From JBIYSM02 sp044759095 (GTDB lineage Bacteria > Bacillota > Bacilli > Brevibacillales > Brevibacillaceae): a DNA stretch of 64,000 nt. The position numbers were made by a program, and so were the translations under genes. The notes under the pieces were generated by a model. It had not been told where the DNA came from and searched no databases. It saw only the letters and a list, made by a program, of their open reading frames with translations. Where the stretch lies: NCBI RefSeq assembly GCF_044759095.2, contig NZ_JBIYSM020000018.1, forward strand, positions 11,917-75,916. The letters are read 5' to 3'. Shown piece after piece: positions 1 through 8,802 of this stretch (position 1 is its first letter; each line of letters starts with the position of its first letter).

Positions 1-1
1 A

Positions 2-955
2 CTGGGTGGAATGGCGTCTACCAATGCCAGCGGCACCACATCCGTTCGGTATGGAGTGATGCGTGACCAGATTAGGGATTTGGAAGTCGTATTGGCGGAC
101 GGGAGAGTGATTCACACGGGAGGCATGGCCGCCAAATCCTCTTCCGGCTATCATCTCACCGGCCTGTTTGCAGGTTCGGAGGGAACGTTGGGAGTGTTTA
201 CCGAGCTGACGCTTCGCGTGTATGGCATTCCGGAAGCAACTGCTGTGGTAAAAGCCAGCTTTCCCGGCATTGAGGATGCGGTGAACGCCGCCGTCTCCAT
301 TTTGTCGGCAGGGATCCCGGTAGCGAGAATGGAACTTGTCGATGATCGTGCGATGAAACAAGTGAATCAATACGCTTCCACTGCTTTTCCCGAAAAGCCG
401 ACGCTTTTTTTGGAATTTCACGGAAACGAAGACGGACTCCTTCACGATATGCAATTTGCCAGAGAACTTGCCATGACCGCAGGATGTGCTGCGTTTGAGT
501 CTGAAACCGATTCAAAAAAGCGCGCAGAGTTATGGAAAGCCCGTCACAACCTGGCGTATGCCTTTTTGCACGGGTATCCGGGCAGGAAAATGATGTCCAC
601 GGATGTTTGTCTCCCGATCTCCGAGCTTGCCGGCGCGATCCGAGAAGCACACCGGGCGATCGATGCATCCGGGATGACAGGCGCGATTGTCGGTCATGTA
701 GGCGACGGCAATTTTCATACGCTGGTGATGATCGATCCGAACAACCCGTTGGATTTGCAGCGTGCCGACGAGGTAAACAACCAGATCGTCACCTATGCGC
801 TTAGCCGGGGGGGAACCTGTACCGGCGAACACGGAGTAGGTATCGGGAAACGGAAATATCAACGGGCGGAACACGGGGAAGCGTTCGACGTCATGCTTGC
901 AATCAAAGAGCTGCTGGACCCGAATGGAATTTTGAATCCGGGTAAAATTTTTTAA
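2..955 (+). CDS. glcD: Glycolate/D-lactate oxidase FAD subunit (GlcD-like), 5' end outside window
   Basis: This FAD-linked alpha-hydroxyacid dehydrogenase is cut by the window edge; about 317 codons remain, and the family is usually 450-480 residues. The reading frame is open from base 2. The visible part starts inside the FAD-binding (PCMH) domain (GGMASTNASGTTSVRYG, then GSEGTLGVFTELTLRV). It continues into the C-terminal FAD-oxidase domain, with the conserved GHVGDGNFH and GEHGVGIGKR stretches and the usual ending LDPNGILNPGKIF. The family oxidises glycolate or D-lactate and passes electrons to Fe-S partners or quinone. A lipoprotein gene and lutABC follow on the same strand, which points to hydroxyacid catabolism. 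The exact substrate cannot be read from sequence. Confidence 0.92.
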   Translation: MGGMASTNASGTTSVRYGVMRDQIRDLEVVLADGRVIHTGGMAAKSSSGYHLTGLFAGSEGTLGVFTELTLRVYGIPEATAVVKASFPGIEDAVNAAVSILSAGIPVARMELVDDRAMKQVNQYASTAFPEKPTLFLEFHGNEDGLLHDMQFARELAMTAGCAAFESETDSKKRAELWKARHNLAYAFLHGYPGRKMMSTDVCLPISELAGAIREAHRAIDASGMTGAIVGHVGDGNFHTLVMIDPNNPLDLQRADEVNNQIVTYALSRGGTCTGEHGVGIGKRKYQRAEHGEAFDVMLAIKELLDPNGILNPGKIF

Positions 956-990
956 AAATAGAGAAGAGGAAAAGAAAAGGGGAATGGAAA

Positions 991-2055
991 ATGAAACGTG
1001 GAAAACATTTGGCAAAAGGGCTGGCGCTCATGCTTTGTTTGTTCTTGGCGGCATGCGGCAATCAACCAGCGGCAGAGCAAGCATCTTCCGGATCAGCACA
1101 GCAAACCGGCAGCAATGCAGAGAAAAAGTTAAAGATTGGGATTACGCAAATTATTGAACACTCAGCCCTCGATGCGTCTCGTGAAGGATTTATTGCGGCA
1201 TTGAAGGATAATGGATTTGAAGACGGAAAAAACATCGAAATCGACTTCCAATCTGCTCAAGGGGACCCAAGTACGGTTACCTCAATCGCTCAGAAGTTTG
1301 TCAGTGACAAGAAGGATGCGATTCTGGCCATTTCCACCCCGAGTGCGCAGTCGATTGTAAAGGCGACGGAAGGAACGGATATTCCGGTCTTTTTTACCGC
1401 GATTACCGATCCTCTCAAGGCAAAGCTGGTGGACAATCTGGAAAAGCCGGGCAAAAACGTAACAGGCACCTCTGATACCCATCCTGAATCCATCAAGAGT
1501 TCGATCCGTTCCATCAAAGAGTTTTTCCCAGAGTCGAAAAAAGTAGGAATCATCTACAATTCCGGTGAAGCCAACTCGGTAGTGAACGTGGAGAATGCAA
1601 AAAAAGCCCTTGCCGAAAATGGCCTGGAACCTGTTGAAGTAAACGCCAGCAATGCGACGGAAGTGAAGCAGGCGGCCGAATCGTTGATCGGACGAGTCGA
1701 TGCGTTGTACATTCCGAAAGACAATACAGCCGTAGCTGCGTTGAAATCGATTGTAAAGGTAGCGCAGGACAATAAATTGCCGATGTTCGTAGGTGAGATG
1801 GATTCTGTTCGCAACGGCGGTTTTGCCGGCTTTGGCATCGACTATAAGGAACTGGGCTACGAAACCGGCCTGATGGCGGTAAAAGTATTAAAAGGGGAAG
1901 CAAAAGCGGGAGATATGCCTGTTCAATTCCCGAAAGAGCTGCGTTTGGCGGTAAACAAGGAAGCAGCCAAAAATCAAGGAATTGATCTGGAGAAGCTGAA
2001 GGCTGTACTGGAAAAATACAACCCGACCTATTTTGATCAGATCGAAAAAAAATAA
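991..2055 (+). CDS. ABC-type substrate-binding lipoprotein (COG2984 / ABC_sub_bind type)
   Basis: This 354-residue exported lipoprotein has an N-terminal signal peptide ending in the lipobox LAAC (Cys about residue 22), followed by a low-complexity Q/A/S linker. The mature part resembles the ABC_sub_bind family often labelled 'uncharacterised ABC transporter, periplasmic component', with motifs such as KIGITQIIEH, a GDPSTV segment and GFAGFGIDYKELG. It lies 35 bp after glcD and 66 bp before lutA on the same strand, with AAAAGGGG upstream of the ATG. No permease or ATPase gene of its class is adjacent. It may feed a transporter encoded elsewhere, or bind the hydroxyacid substrate of this operon; both are inference. 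Confidence 0.8.
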   Translation: MKRGKHLAKGLALMLCLFLAACGNQPAAEQASSGSAQQTGSNAEKKLKIGITQIIEHSALDASREGFIAALKDNGFEDGKNIEIDFQSAQGDPSTVTSIAQKFVSDKKDAILAISTPSAQSIVKATEGTDIPVFFTAITDPLKAKLVDNLEKPGKNVTGTSDTHPESIKSSIRSIKEFFPESKKVGIIYNSGEANSVVNVENAKKALAENGLEPVEVNASNATEVKQAAESLIGRVDALYIPKDNTAVAALKSIVKVAQDNKLPMFVGEMDSVRNGGFAGFGIDYKELGYETGLMAVKVLKGEAKAGDMPVQFPKELRLAVNKEAAKNQGIDLEKLKAVLEKYNPTYFDQIEKK

Positions 2056-2121
2056 CGAGGGAAAGGGAGGGTGCGTATCACGATACGACTCTCCTTTTTA
2101 TTGCAGAGAGGGACGAGCGCC

Positions 2122-2850
2122 ATGAAAGCATCGTTGTTTATCACCTGTTTGTCCGATGTGTTTTTTCCGGAGGTAGGCAAGAGCGTCGTAGAGATATTGG
2201 AACGATTTGGTGTTGAGGTTGATTTCCCGCCGGGACAAACCTGCTGCGGCCAGCCGGCTTACAACAGCGGCTATCACCGGGAAGCCAGGGAAGCGGCGAA
2301 ACACATGATCAGGCAGTTTGAAGCGAGTCAATATGTAGTAGGTCCTTCCGGCTCCTGTGTCGCGATGATCCGTCACTATTATCCCGAGATGTTTAAGGAT
2401 GATCCGGAATGGCACGGCAAGGCACAGGCCTTGGCTGCCAAAACCTATGAATTTTCCGAGTTTTTGACACATGTGCTGGGTGTAGATCACGTGCCGGCCA
2501 AATGGGCGGGAACCTGTACGTATCACCATTCCTGTCACATGAGGAGAGGACTGGGAATCAAAGAAGAGCCGACCAAGCTGATTTCCCAGATTGAAGGGCT
2601 GGAGCTGCAGGAACTGCCATATGCGCAGGACTGTTGTGGATTTGGCGGAACCTTTGCGGTCAAGATGAGCGAAATATCCCAGGCGATGGTGGATGAGAAG
2701 GTAGGGCATATCGAATCGACCGGAGCAAATCTCCTGCTTGGATCCGATATGGGCTGTTTGATGAATATTGCCGGACGTATGCGCCGAATGGGCAAGGAAA
2801 TTCAAGTGATGCACGTCGCTGAGGTTCTGGCGAAGGGAGGGAAATCATGA
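2122..2850 (+). CDS. lutA: Lactate utilisation Fe-S oxidoreductase LutA
   Basis: This 242-residue protein belongs to the LutA/YkgE family. It has two cysteine-rich CCG domains (TCCGQPAYNSG near residue 40 and DCCGFGGTF near residue 170), the ligand sets for Fe-S centres in the L-lactate oxidation complex. I chose ATG 2122 because AGAGGGA lies just upstream and the protein then begins MKASLFITCLSD, the usual family start; an in-frame GTG at 2071 would add 17 unlikely residues. The gene overlaps lutB by 4 bp (ATGA), indicating translational coupling. LutABC together convert L-lactate to pyruvate in Bacillus; the role here is by homology. Confidence 0.92.
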   Translation: MKASLFITCLSDVFFPEVGKSVVEILERFGVEVDFPPGQTCCGQPAYNSGYHREAREAAKHMIRQFEASQYVVGPSGSCVAMIRHYYPEMFKDDPEWHGKAQALAAKTYEFSEFLTHVLGVDHVPAKWAGTCTYHHSCHMRRGLGIKEEPTKLISQIEGLELQELPYAQDCCGFGGTFAVKMSEISQAMVDEKVGHIESTGANLLLGSDMGCLMNIAGRMRRMGKEIQVMHVAEVLAKGGKS

Positions 2851-4262
2851 GCGCGCCGTCAACTGCGTTTTCTGATCGGGTGGAAAAAGCGCTTCACGAT
2901 GAACAGATGAAGAGGGCCGTCCCGTTCACGCAAGACCGTCTTCGTTCCGGGCGGATGCAGGCTGCCGACGCGCTCGGGAACATCGAGGAATGGCGTGAGC
3001 TGGCTTCTTCCATCCGCATGCATACGATTGAATATCTGGACAGCTATCTGGAGCAGCTGGCAGAAAATGTTCGCAACAATGGCGGGCACGTTTACTTTGC
3101 CGCCGAGGCGGCGGATGCCGTCGATTATGTCAAGCAGGTGGCGAAAGCAAAAAACGCAAAGTCCCTGATTAAATCGAAGTCAATGGTCTCGGAAGAAATT
3201 CACTTGAACAAACACTTGGAAGAGTCGGGATTCCGTGTCGTCGAATCGGATCTTGGCGAGTACATTATTCAGCTTGCCGGTGAAACCCCCTCCCATCTGA
3301 TTGCACCTGCGATTCACAAGTCCAGAGCGCAGGTCGCACAACTGTTTTCAGAGGTTGCCAAGCGAGAGCTGTCAGATGATACGACGGAATTGTGCCAGTT
3401 CGCCCGCGAACAGCTTCGCAAGGAGTTTTTGGAAGCGGATATCGGTATTTCCGGCTGTAATTTTGCCGTAGCGGATACAGGGTCGGTCGTGTTGATCAGC
3501 AATGAGGGCAATGCGCGTTTAACCACGACGCTCCCGAAAGTCCATATCGCGATTATGGGACTGGAGCGCATAGTTCCTACGTGGACGGAGCTGGATATCA
3601 TCGTTTCCATGCTGACCCGGAGCGCAACCGGACAAAAGCTGAGCGTTTACATGACAGCGATTAACGGTCCGCGTCGTGCCGAGGATCTGGACGGACCGGA
3701 GGAGTTTCATTTGATCATACTCGATAACGGACGCTCAGACATTCTTGGCACCGCTTATCAGGAAGTGCTGAAATGCATTCGCTGCGGGGCCTGTCTGAAT
3801 GTGTGCCCGGTGTATCGCCACATTGGCGGCCATGCGTATGGCGGCGTCTACAGCGGTCCGATTGGCGCTGTGCTTACCCCTTTGCTGGAAGGGTATGAGG
3901 AGTGGAGAGAGCTGCCCTATGCCTCCAGCTTGTGTGGGGCATGCACCGAGGTCTGCCCGGTAAAAATCCCACTTCATGACCTGTTGATTGAACACCGGAA
4001 GGATGAAGTGGAGCAAGGACATGCTTCTTGGGCGGAAAAGCTGGCGTTTAAAGGATTCGGATTTTTGACCAGCCATCCGGCCGCCTACCAAACAGCCGTA
4101 AAAATGGCTCATCAAGGGACGGGGCTGTTCGCCAAAGACGGTTTTATCTCGAGCGGTCCTGGGCCGTTGGAAGGTTGGACGGAGGTTAGAGATTTGCCGC
4201 AGCCGGCGAAGCAGTCGTTTCGTGAATGGTGGAAGGAAAGAGAGGAGCGGAAAACACCATGA
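2847..4262 (+). CDS. lutB: Lactate utilisation Fe-S protein LutB
   Basis: This 471-residue protein is the expected size for LutB. The N-terminal two thirds is the LUD (lactate utilisation) domain. The C-terminal third carries two ferredoxin-type 4Fe-4S motifs, CIRCGACLNVCPVY near residue 310 and CGACTEVCPVKI near residue 370. It is the electron-transfer subunit of the LutABC complex in the cytoplasm or at the membrane face. The start overlaps the lutA stop, with GAAGGGAGGG as ribosome site, and the stop overlaps the chosen lutC start (ATGA). Confidence 0.94.
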   Translation: MSAPSTAFSDRVEKALHDEQMKRAVPFTQDRLRSGRMQAADALGNIEEWRELASSIRMHTIEYLDSYLEQLAENVRNNGGHVYFAAEAADAVDYVKQVAKAKNAKSLIKSKSMVSEEIHLNKHLEESGFRVVESDLGEYIIQLAGETPSHLIAPAIHKSRAQVAQLFSEVAKRELSDDTTELCQFAREQLRKEFLEADIGISGCNFAVADTGSVVLISNEGNARLTTTLPKVHIAIMGLERIVPTWTELDIIVSMLTRSATGQKLSVYMTAINGPRRAEDLDGPEEFHLIILDNGRSDILGTAYQEVLKCIRCGACLNVCPVYRHIGGHAYGGVYSGPIGAVLTPLLEGYEEWRELPYASSLCGACTEVCPVKIPLHDLLIEHRKDEVEQGHASWAEKLAFKGFGFLTSHPAAYQTAVKMAHQGTGLFAKDGFISSGPGPLEGWTEVRDLPQPAKQSFREWWKEREERKTP

Positions 4263-4999
4263 GGAGTGCGTTGCAGCAGGAGGATTTTCTCAATCAGATT
4301 GCAAGCAAGCTGGGACGTCCTCGCCGTTTTGGGATCAAGCCGCCCGCCTGGGAACAAAAGCCGTATGAACGGCTTCATCAGGGGCTTGATCAGGAAGAAT
4401 TGATTCAGCAGTTTATCGCATCTCTGAAAGAATTGAGAACGGAAGTGGACCGAGTCCCGGCCGATATGTTTCCCGACGTGTTTGGCAGCATGCTGCATCA
4501 ATTTCAAGTCAAGTCAGCCGTTTATTGGGATGATCCGCGGCTCTTTGACTTGCATGTGCCAAAATTGCTGACGGAACAGCAGGTGGAGCACCGGGCCTGG
4601 CAGGTAGCGGGCGATGAAGCGGACCTGCGTTCTTTTGCAGCAAGAGCGGACATCGGGATCACCTTTGCCGATGCAGGGCTGTCGGAGACAGGAACGGTTG
4701 TGTTGTTTAACGGCGGTGGCAGAGGGCGATTGGTCAGCCTGCTTCCCCCTGTATATGTAGTGATTCTGCAGGAGAGCAGCATCCTTCCCCGATTGACGGA
4801 GGGAGCCGCCTATGTTCAGCAGCGAATGAAAGAGAAAGAGGATGTGCCCGCTTGTATCAATTTTATTACAGGACCGAGCCGAACCGGTGACATCGAAATG
4901 GATTTGGCCTTTGGTGTGCACGGTCCGGGCAAGGTGCATGTCATTTTGCTGAAAACCGCGAATGGAGCTGAGAATCCGCCATCACCGCAGCTTGGGTGA
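4259..4999 (+). CDS. lutC: Lactate utilisation protein LutC
   Basis: This 246-residue LUD-domain protein is the third component of LutABC. The family signature ADIGITFADAGLSETGTVVL is clear in the middle, and FITGPSRTGDIEMDL follows near the C-terminus. I chose ATG 4259 because AGAGGAG sits about 10 bp upstream and the start overlaps the lutB stop. A longer frame from 4226 lies wholly inside lutB and lacks a ribosome site. The stop codon falls inside a terminator hairpin (4979-5010), so this is the last gene of the operon. Confidence 0.92.
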   Translation: MRSALQQEDFLNQIASKLGRPRRFGIKPPAWEQKPYERLHQGLDQEELIQQFIASLKELRTEVDRVPADMFPDVFGSMLHQFQVKSAVYWDDPRLFDLHVPKLLTEQQVEHRAWQVAGDEADLRSFAARADIGITFADAGLSETGTVVLFNGGGRGRLVSLLPPVYVVILQESSILPRLTEGAAYVQQRMKEKEDVPACINFITGPSRTGDIEMDLAFGVHGPGKVHVILLKTANGAENPPSPQLG

Positions 5000-5010
5000 T
5001 GGTGTTTTTT
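4979..5010 (+). terminator. Rho-independent terminator of the lut operon
   Basis: CCATCACC and GGTGATGG form a perfect 8-bp stem around an 8-base loop, followed at once by TGTTTTTT. The lutC stop codon lies in the 3' arm. Confidence 0.9.
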
Positions 5011-5123
5011 GGTTTGTCACAGTTTGTTAGTTTTTGCATTAGGAGATTGTATGAAACCGCTTGTATAATGGAGATGGTATAGGTAGACGCCCTTTCAAAC
5101 TGCGAAAGGAGGAAATGAATCTC

Positions 5124-6026
5124 ATGCATCAACATCACAACCATCACAGCCCGGTCGATACGGGGTTCAATTCGTTTTTTGACATGTGGAGCCCGGATGT
5201 GCTGCTCTTTACGCTGCTCCTGGCTGTTTTGTACTTTCTTCTTACCGGTCCGTGGCGTTCGCGATTTGCCAATGCAGCTCCCGTGAGCGGCAAACAGAAA
5301 GCCGTGTTTGTGCTGGCGTTGGTTTTCTTCTACGCGGCTCAGGGCAGTCCGATCAACTATTATGGACACGAATACCTGTTTAGTGCTCACATGTTTCAGC
5401 AGTCTCTGCTGTATTTCATCGTGCCCCCGATGATCCTGATCGGGCTGCCGGAGTGGTTCCTGCACTTCGTATTCCGTCCCGTTTTCATGAAAAAACTGCT
5501 GCGGGCCTTTACACAGCCGGTAATCGCTGCGTTGACGTTCAACGCGCTGTTCTCGTTCTATCATATCCCGTTTATCTTTGATGCGGCTGCCGAGAACCAC
5601 GTTTGGATGTCCGTTTACCACATGGTTTTGATCATCGCCGCCTTTATGATGTGGTGGCCGATCGTCAGCCCGATTTCGGAGGTGGGACAGCTGGCCGGTT
5701 TGCGCAAGGTTGCCTACATCTTCGCCAACGGGGTGCTGATTACTCCGGCATGCGCTCTCATTATCTTTGCCAACGACCTGTTGTACAGCACCTACAGCCA
5801 AGTGCCGGAAGTGTTGGCCGGACACACGGCTCTTGTCGATCAGCGCCTGGGCGGTATCCTGATGAAGCTGATCCAAGAGTTTGTGTACGGTTCCATTTTG
5901 GCTTACGTCTTTTACCACTGGTACCAGAATGAAAGACAAACCGACTTGCCGATGGATCAGCAGCCGGAGCTTCCGCAAGCGGGGGTGCTGGCGCCGGCCA
6001 TGGCGGACAGTAAAAACAGAGCCTGA
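5124..6026 (+). CDS. ctaG: Cytochrome c oxidase assembly factor CtaG
   Basis: This polytopic membrane protein of 300 residues matches the usual size of Bacillus CtaG (caa3_CtaG family). CtaG helps assemble the CuB site of caa3 oxidase. The His-rich N-terminus (MHQHHNHHSP) is followed by about seven hydrophobic segments; GHEYLFSAHMFQQSLLYF and FNALFSFYHIPFIFD are typical of the family. The start at 5124 has AAAGGAGGA about 10 bp upstream; the ATG at 5115 is only two bases from that site. A TATAAT at 5064-5069 is a likely -10. The gene begins a haem/copper oxidase assembly group with ctaM, ctaB and ctaA. The oxidase structural genes are not in the window. Confidence 0.93.
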   Translation: MHQHHNHHSPVDTGFNSFFDMWSPDVLLFTLLLAVLYFLLTGPWRSRFANAAPVSGKQKAVFVLALVFFYAAQGSPINYYGHEYLFSAHMFQQSLLYFIVPPMILIGLPEWFLHFVFRPVFMKKLLRAFTQPVIAALTFNALFSFYHIPFIFDAAAENHVWMSVYHMVLIIAAFMMWWPIVSPISEVGQLAGLRKVAYIFANGVLITPACALIIFANDLLYSTYSQVPEVLAGHTALVDQRLGGILMKLIQEFVYGSILAYVFYHWYQNERQTDLPMDQQPELPQAGVLAPAMADSKNRA

Positions 6027-6069
6027 AACAGGCGTAGAGAATTTGTGATGGAGATTGAGGTGTGATAGA

Positions 6070-6528
6070 ATGTCAATCATTTTGCCTACAATTAGTACGT
6101 CGTTTATTGCCATGAGCGGTATTCTGGTGGCGTTCGGCTGGTATTACATCAGCCAGAGAAAAGTGGAGACCCACATGAGAGTAATGAAGTGGGCCGCTGT
6201 TTTTGCCACGGTGTTTTTCCTTACGTATTTGTCGCGGACCCTGTTCGTCGGCAATACGCTGTTTGGCGGTCCGGACAATGTGCGCGTCTTTTATCAGATC
6301 TTCCTCCTGTTCCACATCGTTCTTGCAACGGTAGGCGGGGTGATGGGCCTGGTTACGCTGTATTACGGCTACAAGAAGCAATTCGCCAAGCACAAGCGAA
6401 TCGGTCCGTGGACGTCCATCGTCTGGTTCGGTTCCGCCATCACCGGTGTCACTGTGTACACACTGCTGTACGTCATTTACCCCGGGGGTTCCACTGCGCC
6501 GGTGCTCGACGTGATTTTCGGCTGGTAA
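6070..6528 (+). CDS. ctaM: DUF420 membrane protein, CtaM/YozB-like oxidase assembly factor
   Basis: This 152-residue protein has four hydrophobic segments and fits the DUF420 family (YozB in Bacillus, CtaM in Staphylococcus, where it is needed for haem-copper oxidase maturation). Conserved His residues sit in the membrane parts (LFHIVLATVGGV; KHKRIGPWTSIVWFGSA). I chose ATG 6070 with TTGAGGTG upstream; an in-frame GTG or other start earlier would lack a site. It lies 43 bp after ctaG and shares the cytochrome oxidase context. The symbol is by family and context. Confidence 0.85.
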   Translation: MSIILPTISTSFIAMSGILVAFGWYYISQRKVETHMRVMKWAAVFATVFFLTYLSRTLFVGNTLFGGPDNVRVFYQIFLLFHIVLATVGGVMGLVTLYYGYKKQFAKHKRIGPWTSIVWFGSAITGVTVYTLLYVIYPGGSTAPVLDVIFGW

Positions 6529-6654
6529 GTGGTCGGCTGGGTTTTCAGATGTGTTGAAAAATCGTCACGATTCACAGCGTAATACAGCCTGATCATCTGA
6601 TAAAGTATGAGTAGCTGTGTCTGCCGCAAGCACTTTTTAGCAGCAGTGTATTGG

Positions 6655-6684
6655 TTGACTTCACTTGCGCCAATTCGCTACAAT
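6655..6684 (+). promoter_or_regulatory. Predicted sigma-A promoter for ctaB
   Basis: TTGACT (6655-6660) and TACAAT (6679-6684) are separated by 18 bp. The predicted transcript would have a leader of about 120 nt before ctaB. Confidence 0.65.
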
Positions 6685-6742
6685 GATAGCTAGTTCACGA
6701 ATATTGGCGATTGTTTATATGGAAGATAGAGAGAATCGGCCG

Positions 6743-6770
6743 CTTACCACTTCAACCCCGAAGTGGTAAG
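6743..6770 (+). promoter_or_regulatory. Perfect hairpin in the ctaB leader
   Basis: CTTACCACTTC and GAAGTGGTAAG pair perfectly over 11 bp around the loop AACCCC. It lies between the predicted ctaB promoter and the ctaB start and has no T-tract. It could be an operator or an mRNA-stabilising or regulatory hairpin. Function unknown. Confidence 0.55.
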
Positions 6771-6810
6771 TATGTGTGTAGGGAAAAATGATCGGACAGG
6801 AGGGTAATCC

Positions 6811-7746
6811 GTGGATCAGCAAGTTACGCTGCAGGAATCGCTGGAGACCGATTCCGCCATGCAGGCTCAATCGACACAACCGGCTACGTGGAGCGACTAT
6901 CTGCACTTGACCAAGCCTGGCATTACCATATCCAATTTGATGACCACGTTTACAGGGTTTTGGCTGGCCTCCTCGGGCTCCCCTGATTGGGCACTGGCGT
7001 TGTGGACGATGCTCGGCACCGCCCTGGTGATCGCCTCTGGTGCTGCGTTGAACAACTACTACGACCGCGAGCTGGACCAGAAAATGAAGCGTACAAAGAA
7101 CCGCGGGATTGCGGCGGGACGCATTCATCCCCGCAATGCCCTGTTGTTCGGGATTACCCTGCTGTTGGCAGGTTTGGTCGTTCTCGCTGTGTTTGCCAAC
7201 CCGCTTGCTGCCGTATGGGGCTTGATCGGGCATATCTTTTACGTCTTGATCTACACGCCAATGAAGCGGGTCACCTCCCTGAACACGGTGATTGGCGGTA
7301 TCTCCGGAGCGGCGCCCCCCGTGATCGGCTGGGTGGCTGTCACGAACAACATGGACATGAGCGCATGGCTTCTCTTTTTGATCCTGTTCCTCTGGCAGCC
7401 GCCCCACTTCCTGGCGCTGGCCATGCTGAAAGTGGAGGATTACCGGGCTGGCAACCTGCCCATGCTGCCTGTCGTAAAAGGCTTTGCTGAAACAAAACGG
7501 CAGATGTTCCTGTGGGGTGCTGTGCTGCTCCCGGCGTCCCTGCTGCTTTTTTTCCATGGGAACGTAGGATACATCTACCTGGCAGTAGCTGCCGTGACGG
7601 GACTGATTTATCTGGTGTTGCTTTATCAGGGTTTTCACACCGATGATGACATCGCCTGGGCGAAAAAGATGTTTGGCTATTCGATTCTCTACCTGACCAT
7701 TTTCTGTGCCGCCGTCGTTGTGAGCACGCTTGTAGAAAACATTTGA
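6811..7746 (+). CDS. ctaB: Protoheme IX farnesyltransferase (haem O synthase) CtaB
   Basis: This 311-residue UbiA-family prenyltransferase adds a farnesyl group to protohaem to make haem O. The Asp-rich catalytic motif NNYYDRELDQKMKRTKNR lies near residue 80, with a second conserved cytoplasmic loop at YTPMKR. About nine membrane segments are visible. The start is GTG, with AGGAGGG about 8 bp upstream. It precedes ctaA, the next enzyme of the pathway, and follows the assembly genes ctaG and ctaM. A 104-bp gap with a weak hairpin (7769-7798) separates it from ctaA. Confidence 0.96.
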   Translation: MDQQVTLQESLETDSAMQAQSTQPATWSDYLHLTKPGITISNLMTTFTGFWLASSGSPDWALALWTMLGTALVIASGAALNNYYDRELDQKMKRTKNRGIAAGRIHPRNALLFGITLLLAGLVVLAVFANPLAAVWGLIGHIFYVLIYTPMKRVTSLNTVIGGISGAAPPVIGWVAVTNNMDMSAWLLFLILFLWQPPHFLALAMLKVEDYRAGNLPMLPVVKGFAETKRQMFLWGAVLLPASLLLFFHGNVGYIYLAVAAVTGLIYLVLLYQGFHTDDDIAWAKKMFGYSILYLTIFCAAVVVSTLVENI

Positions 7747-7850
7747 CACGCAACGCTCACATTTGCCAATGAACATCTCTTGCATCGCAAGGGATGTTTC
7801 TGTATTTTGAGTAGGGAGCAAATACTTTCGTAAGCTAGGTGTTTTTACAC

Positions 7851-8765
7851 ATGGATAAAATGCTGAAATGGCTCGCCATAACGGCCACTGTCGTGATGTT
7901 CCTGGTGATGATTGCCGGATCCCTCGTCACCAAGACCGAGTCGGCCTTGGGATGCGGAAACGACTGGCCGCTGTGCAACGGAAAATGGGTGCCGGAGTAC
8001 ACGCTGGAGTCCATAATTGAATATCTGCACCGGGTGGTTACGGGAATTGCGGGGATTGTCGTCATCGTTTTCTCCGTGTGGGCATGGCGCCGTTACAGAG
8101 GAAACCGGGAAGTGCGCGGCCTGGCGATCTTCGGCCTTTTCTTCATTGTGCTGGAATCGCTCTTGGGAGCGTCGGCGGTTATTTGGCCCCAGTCCTCTCC
8201 TGTACTGGCGCTTCATTTCGGATTCTCGCTGCTGGCGTTTACGGGGGTGCTGCTGCTGACGATCTTTGTCCTGCAGCGCGAAAGGATGGAGAGCCTCGTG
8301 CAGGCGCCGGTCTCTGTCCGCTTTCGCAACTACATCTGGGCGGTGACGGCCTACGCTTACGGGGTCGTTTACCTGGGAGCGTACGTACGGCACACGGGTT
8401 CCAGTATGGGATGTACAGACTGGCCGCTGTGTCAGGGCAAGCTCATTCCCGATCTCGCCGGTCAGGCCGGCATTCAGTTTATCCATCGGGTGGGAGCGGC
8501 GCTGCTGTTTTTCCTGCTGCTTGCGGCAATGCTGTATGCCGTGCGCCATTTTAAACAGGGACGTCGTGATCTCTACAAAGCCAGCATTCTTGCCTTTGGT
8601 TTGGTAACCGTTCAGGTACTGAGCGGCGGGCTGGTGGTTCACTTCAAACTCCATCTCTATGCGACCTTGCTTCACTCCGCTGTGATTACCTGTCTGTTCG
8701 GTGTCATGTGCTACATGTGCGTGCAGTCGCTGAAGACACCGCATTCTTTGAAACTGCGAAAATAA
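7851..8765 (+). CDS. ctaA: Haem A synthase CtaA
   Basis: This 304-residue COX15/CtaA-family protein oxidises the C8 methyl of haem O to give haem A. Eight hydrophobic segments are visible. The conserved motifs are a paired cysteine loop (GCGNDWPLCNGKW; GCTDWPLCQGK), EYLHR and FIHRVGAA. These supply the cysteine pairs and haem-binding His residues of the bacterial enzymes. I chose ATG 7851, which aligns with the usual MxKxLK start; an upstream GTG at 7839 would add four residues. A terminator follows immediately. Confidence 0.95.
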   Translation: MDKMLKWLAITATVVMFLVMIAGSLVTKTESALGCGNDWPLCNGKWVPEYTLESIIEYLHRVVTGIAGIVVIVFSVWAWRRYRGNREVRGLAIFGLFFIVLESLLGASAVIWPQSSPVLALHFGFSLLAFTGVLLLTIFVLQRERMESLVQAPVSVRFRNYIWAVTAYAYGVVYLGAYVRHTGSSMGCTDWPLCQGKLIPDLAGQAGIQFIHRVGAALLFFLLLAAMLYAVRHFKQGRRDLYKASILAFGLVTVQVLSGGLVVHFKLHLYATLLHSAVITCLFGVMCYMCVQSLKTPHSLKLRK

Positions 8766-8802
8766 AAGCCGCTTCCGGGTTGTTCCGGTTGCGGCTTTTT
8801 TG
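8765..8802 (+). terminator. Rho-independent terminator after ctaA
   Basis: AAAGCCGC pairs with GCGGCTTT around a CCGG-containing loop and is followed by a T-run. Repeat copy A begins directly after the T-run. Confidence 0.9.

Noticed and set aside
4941..6113. 390-codon minus-strand frame over ctaG
   Set aside because: It is the antisense of ctaG and the ctaM start, with low-complexity His/Gln/Arg content and no family resemblance.
7769..7798. Terminator between ctaB and ctaA
   Set aside because: The stem is present but the T-run is poor (TCTGTATTTT) and read-through is likely; I mention it only as a weak hairpin.
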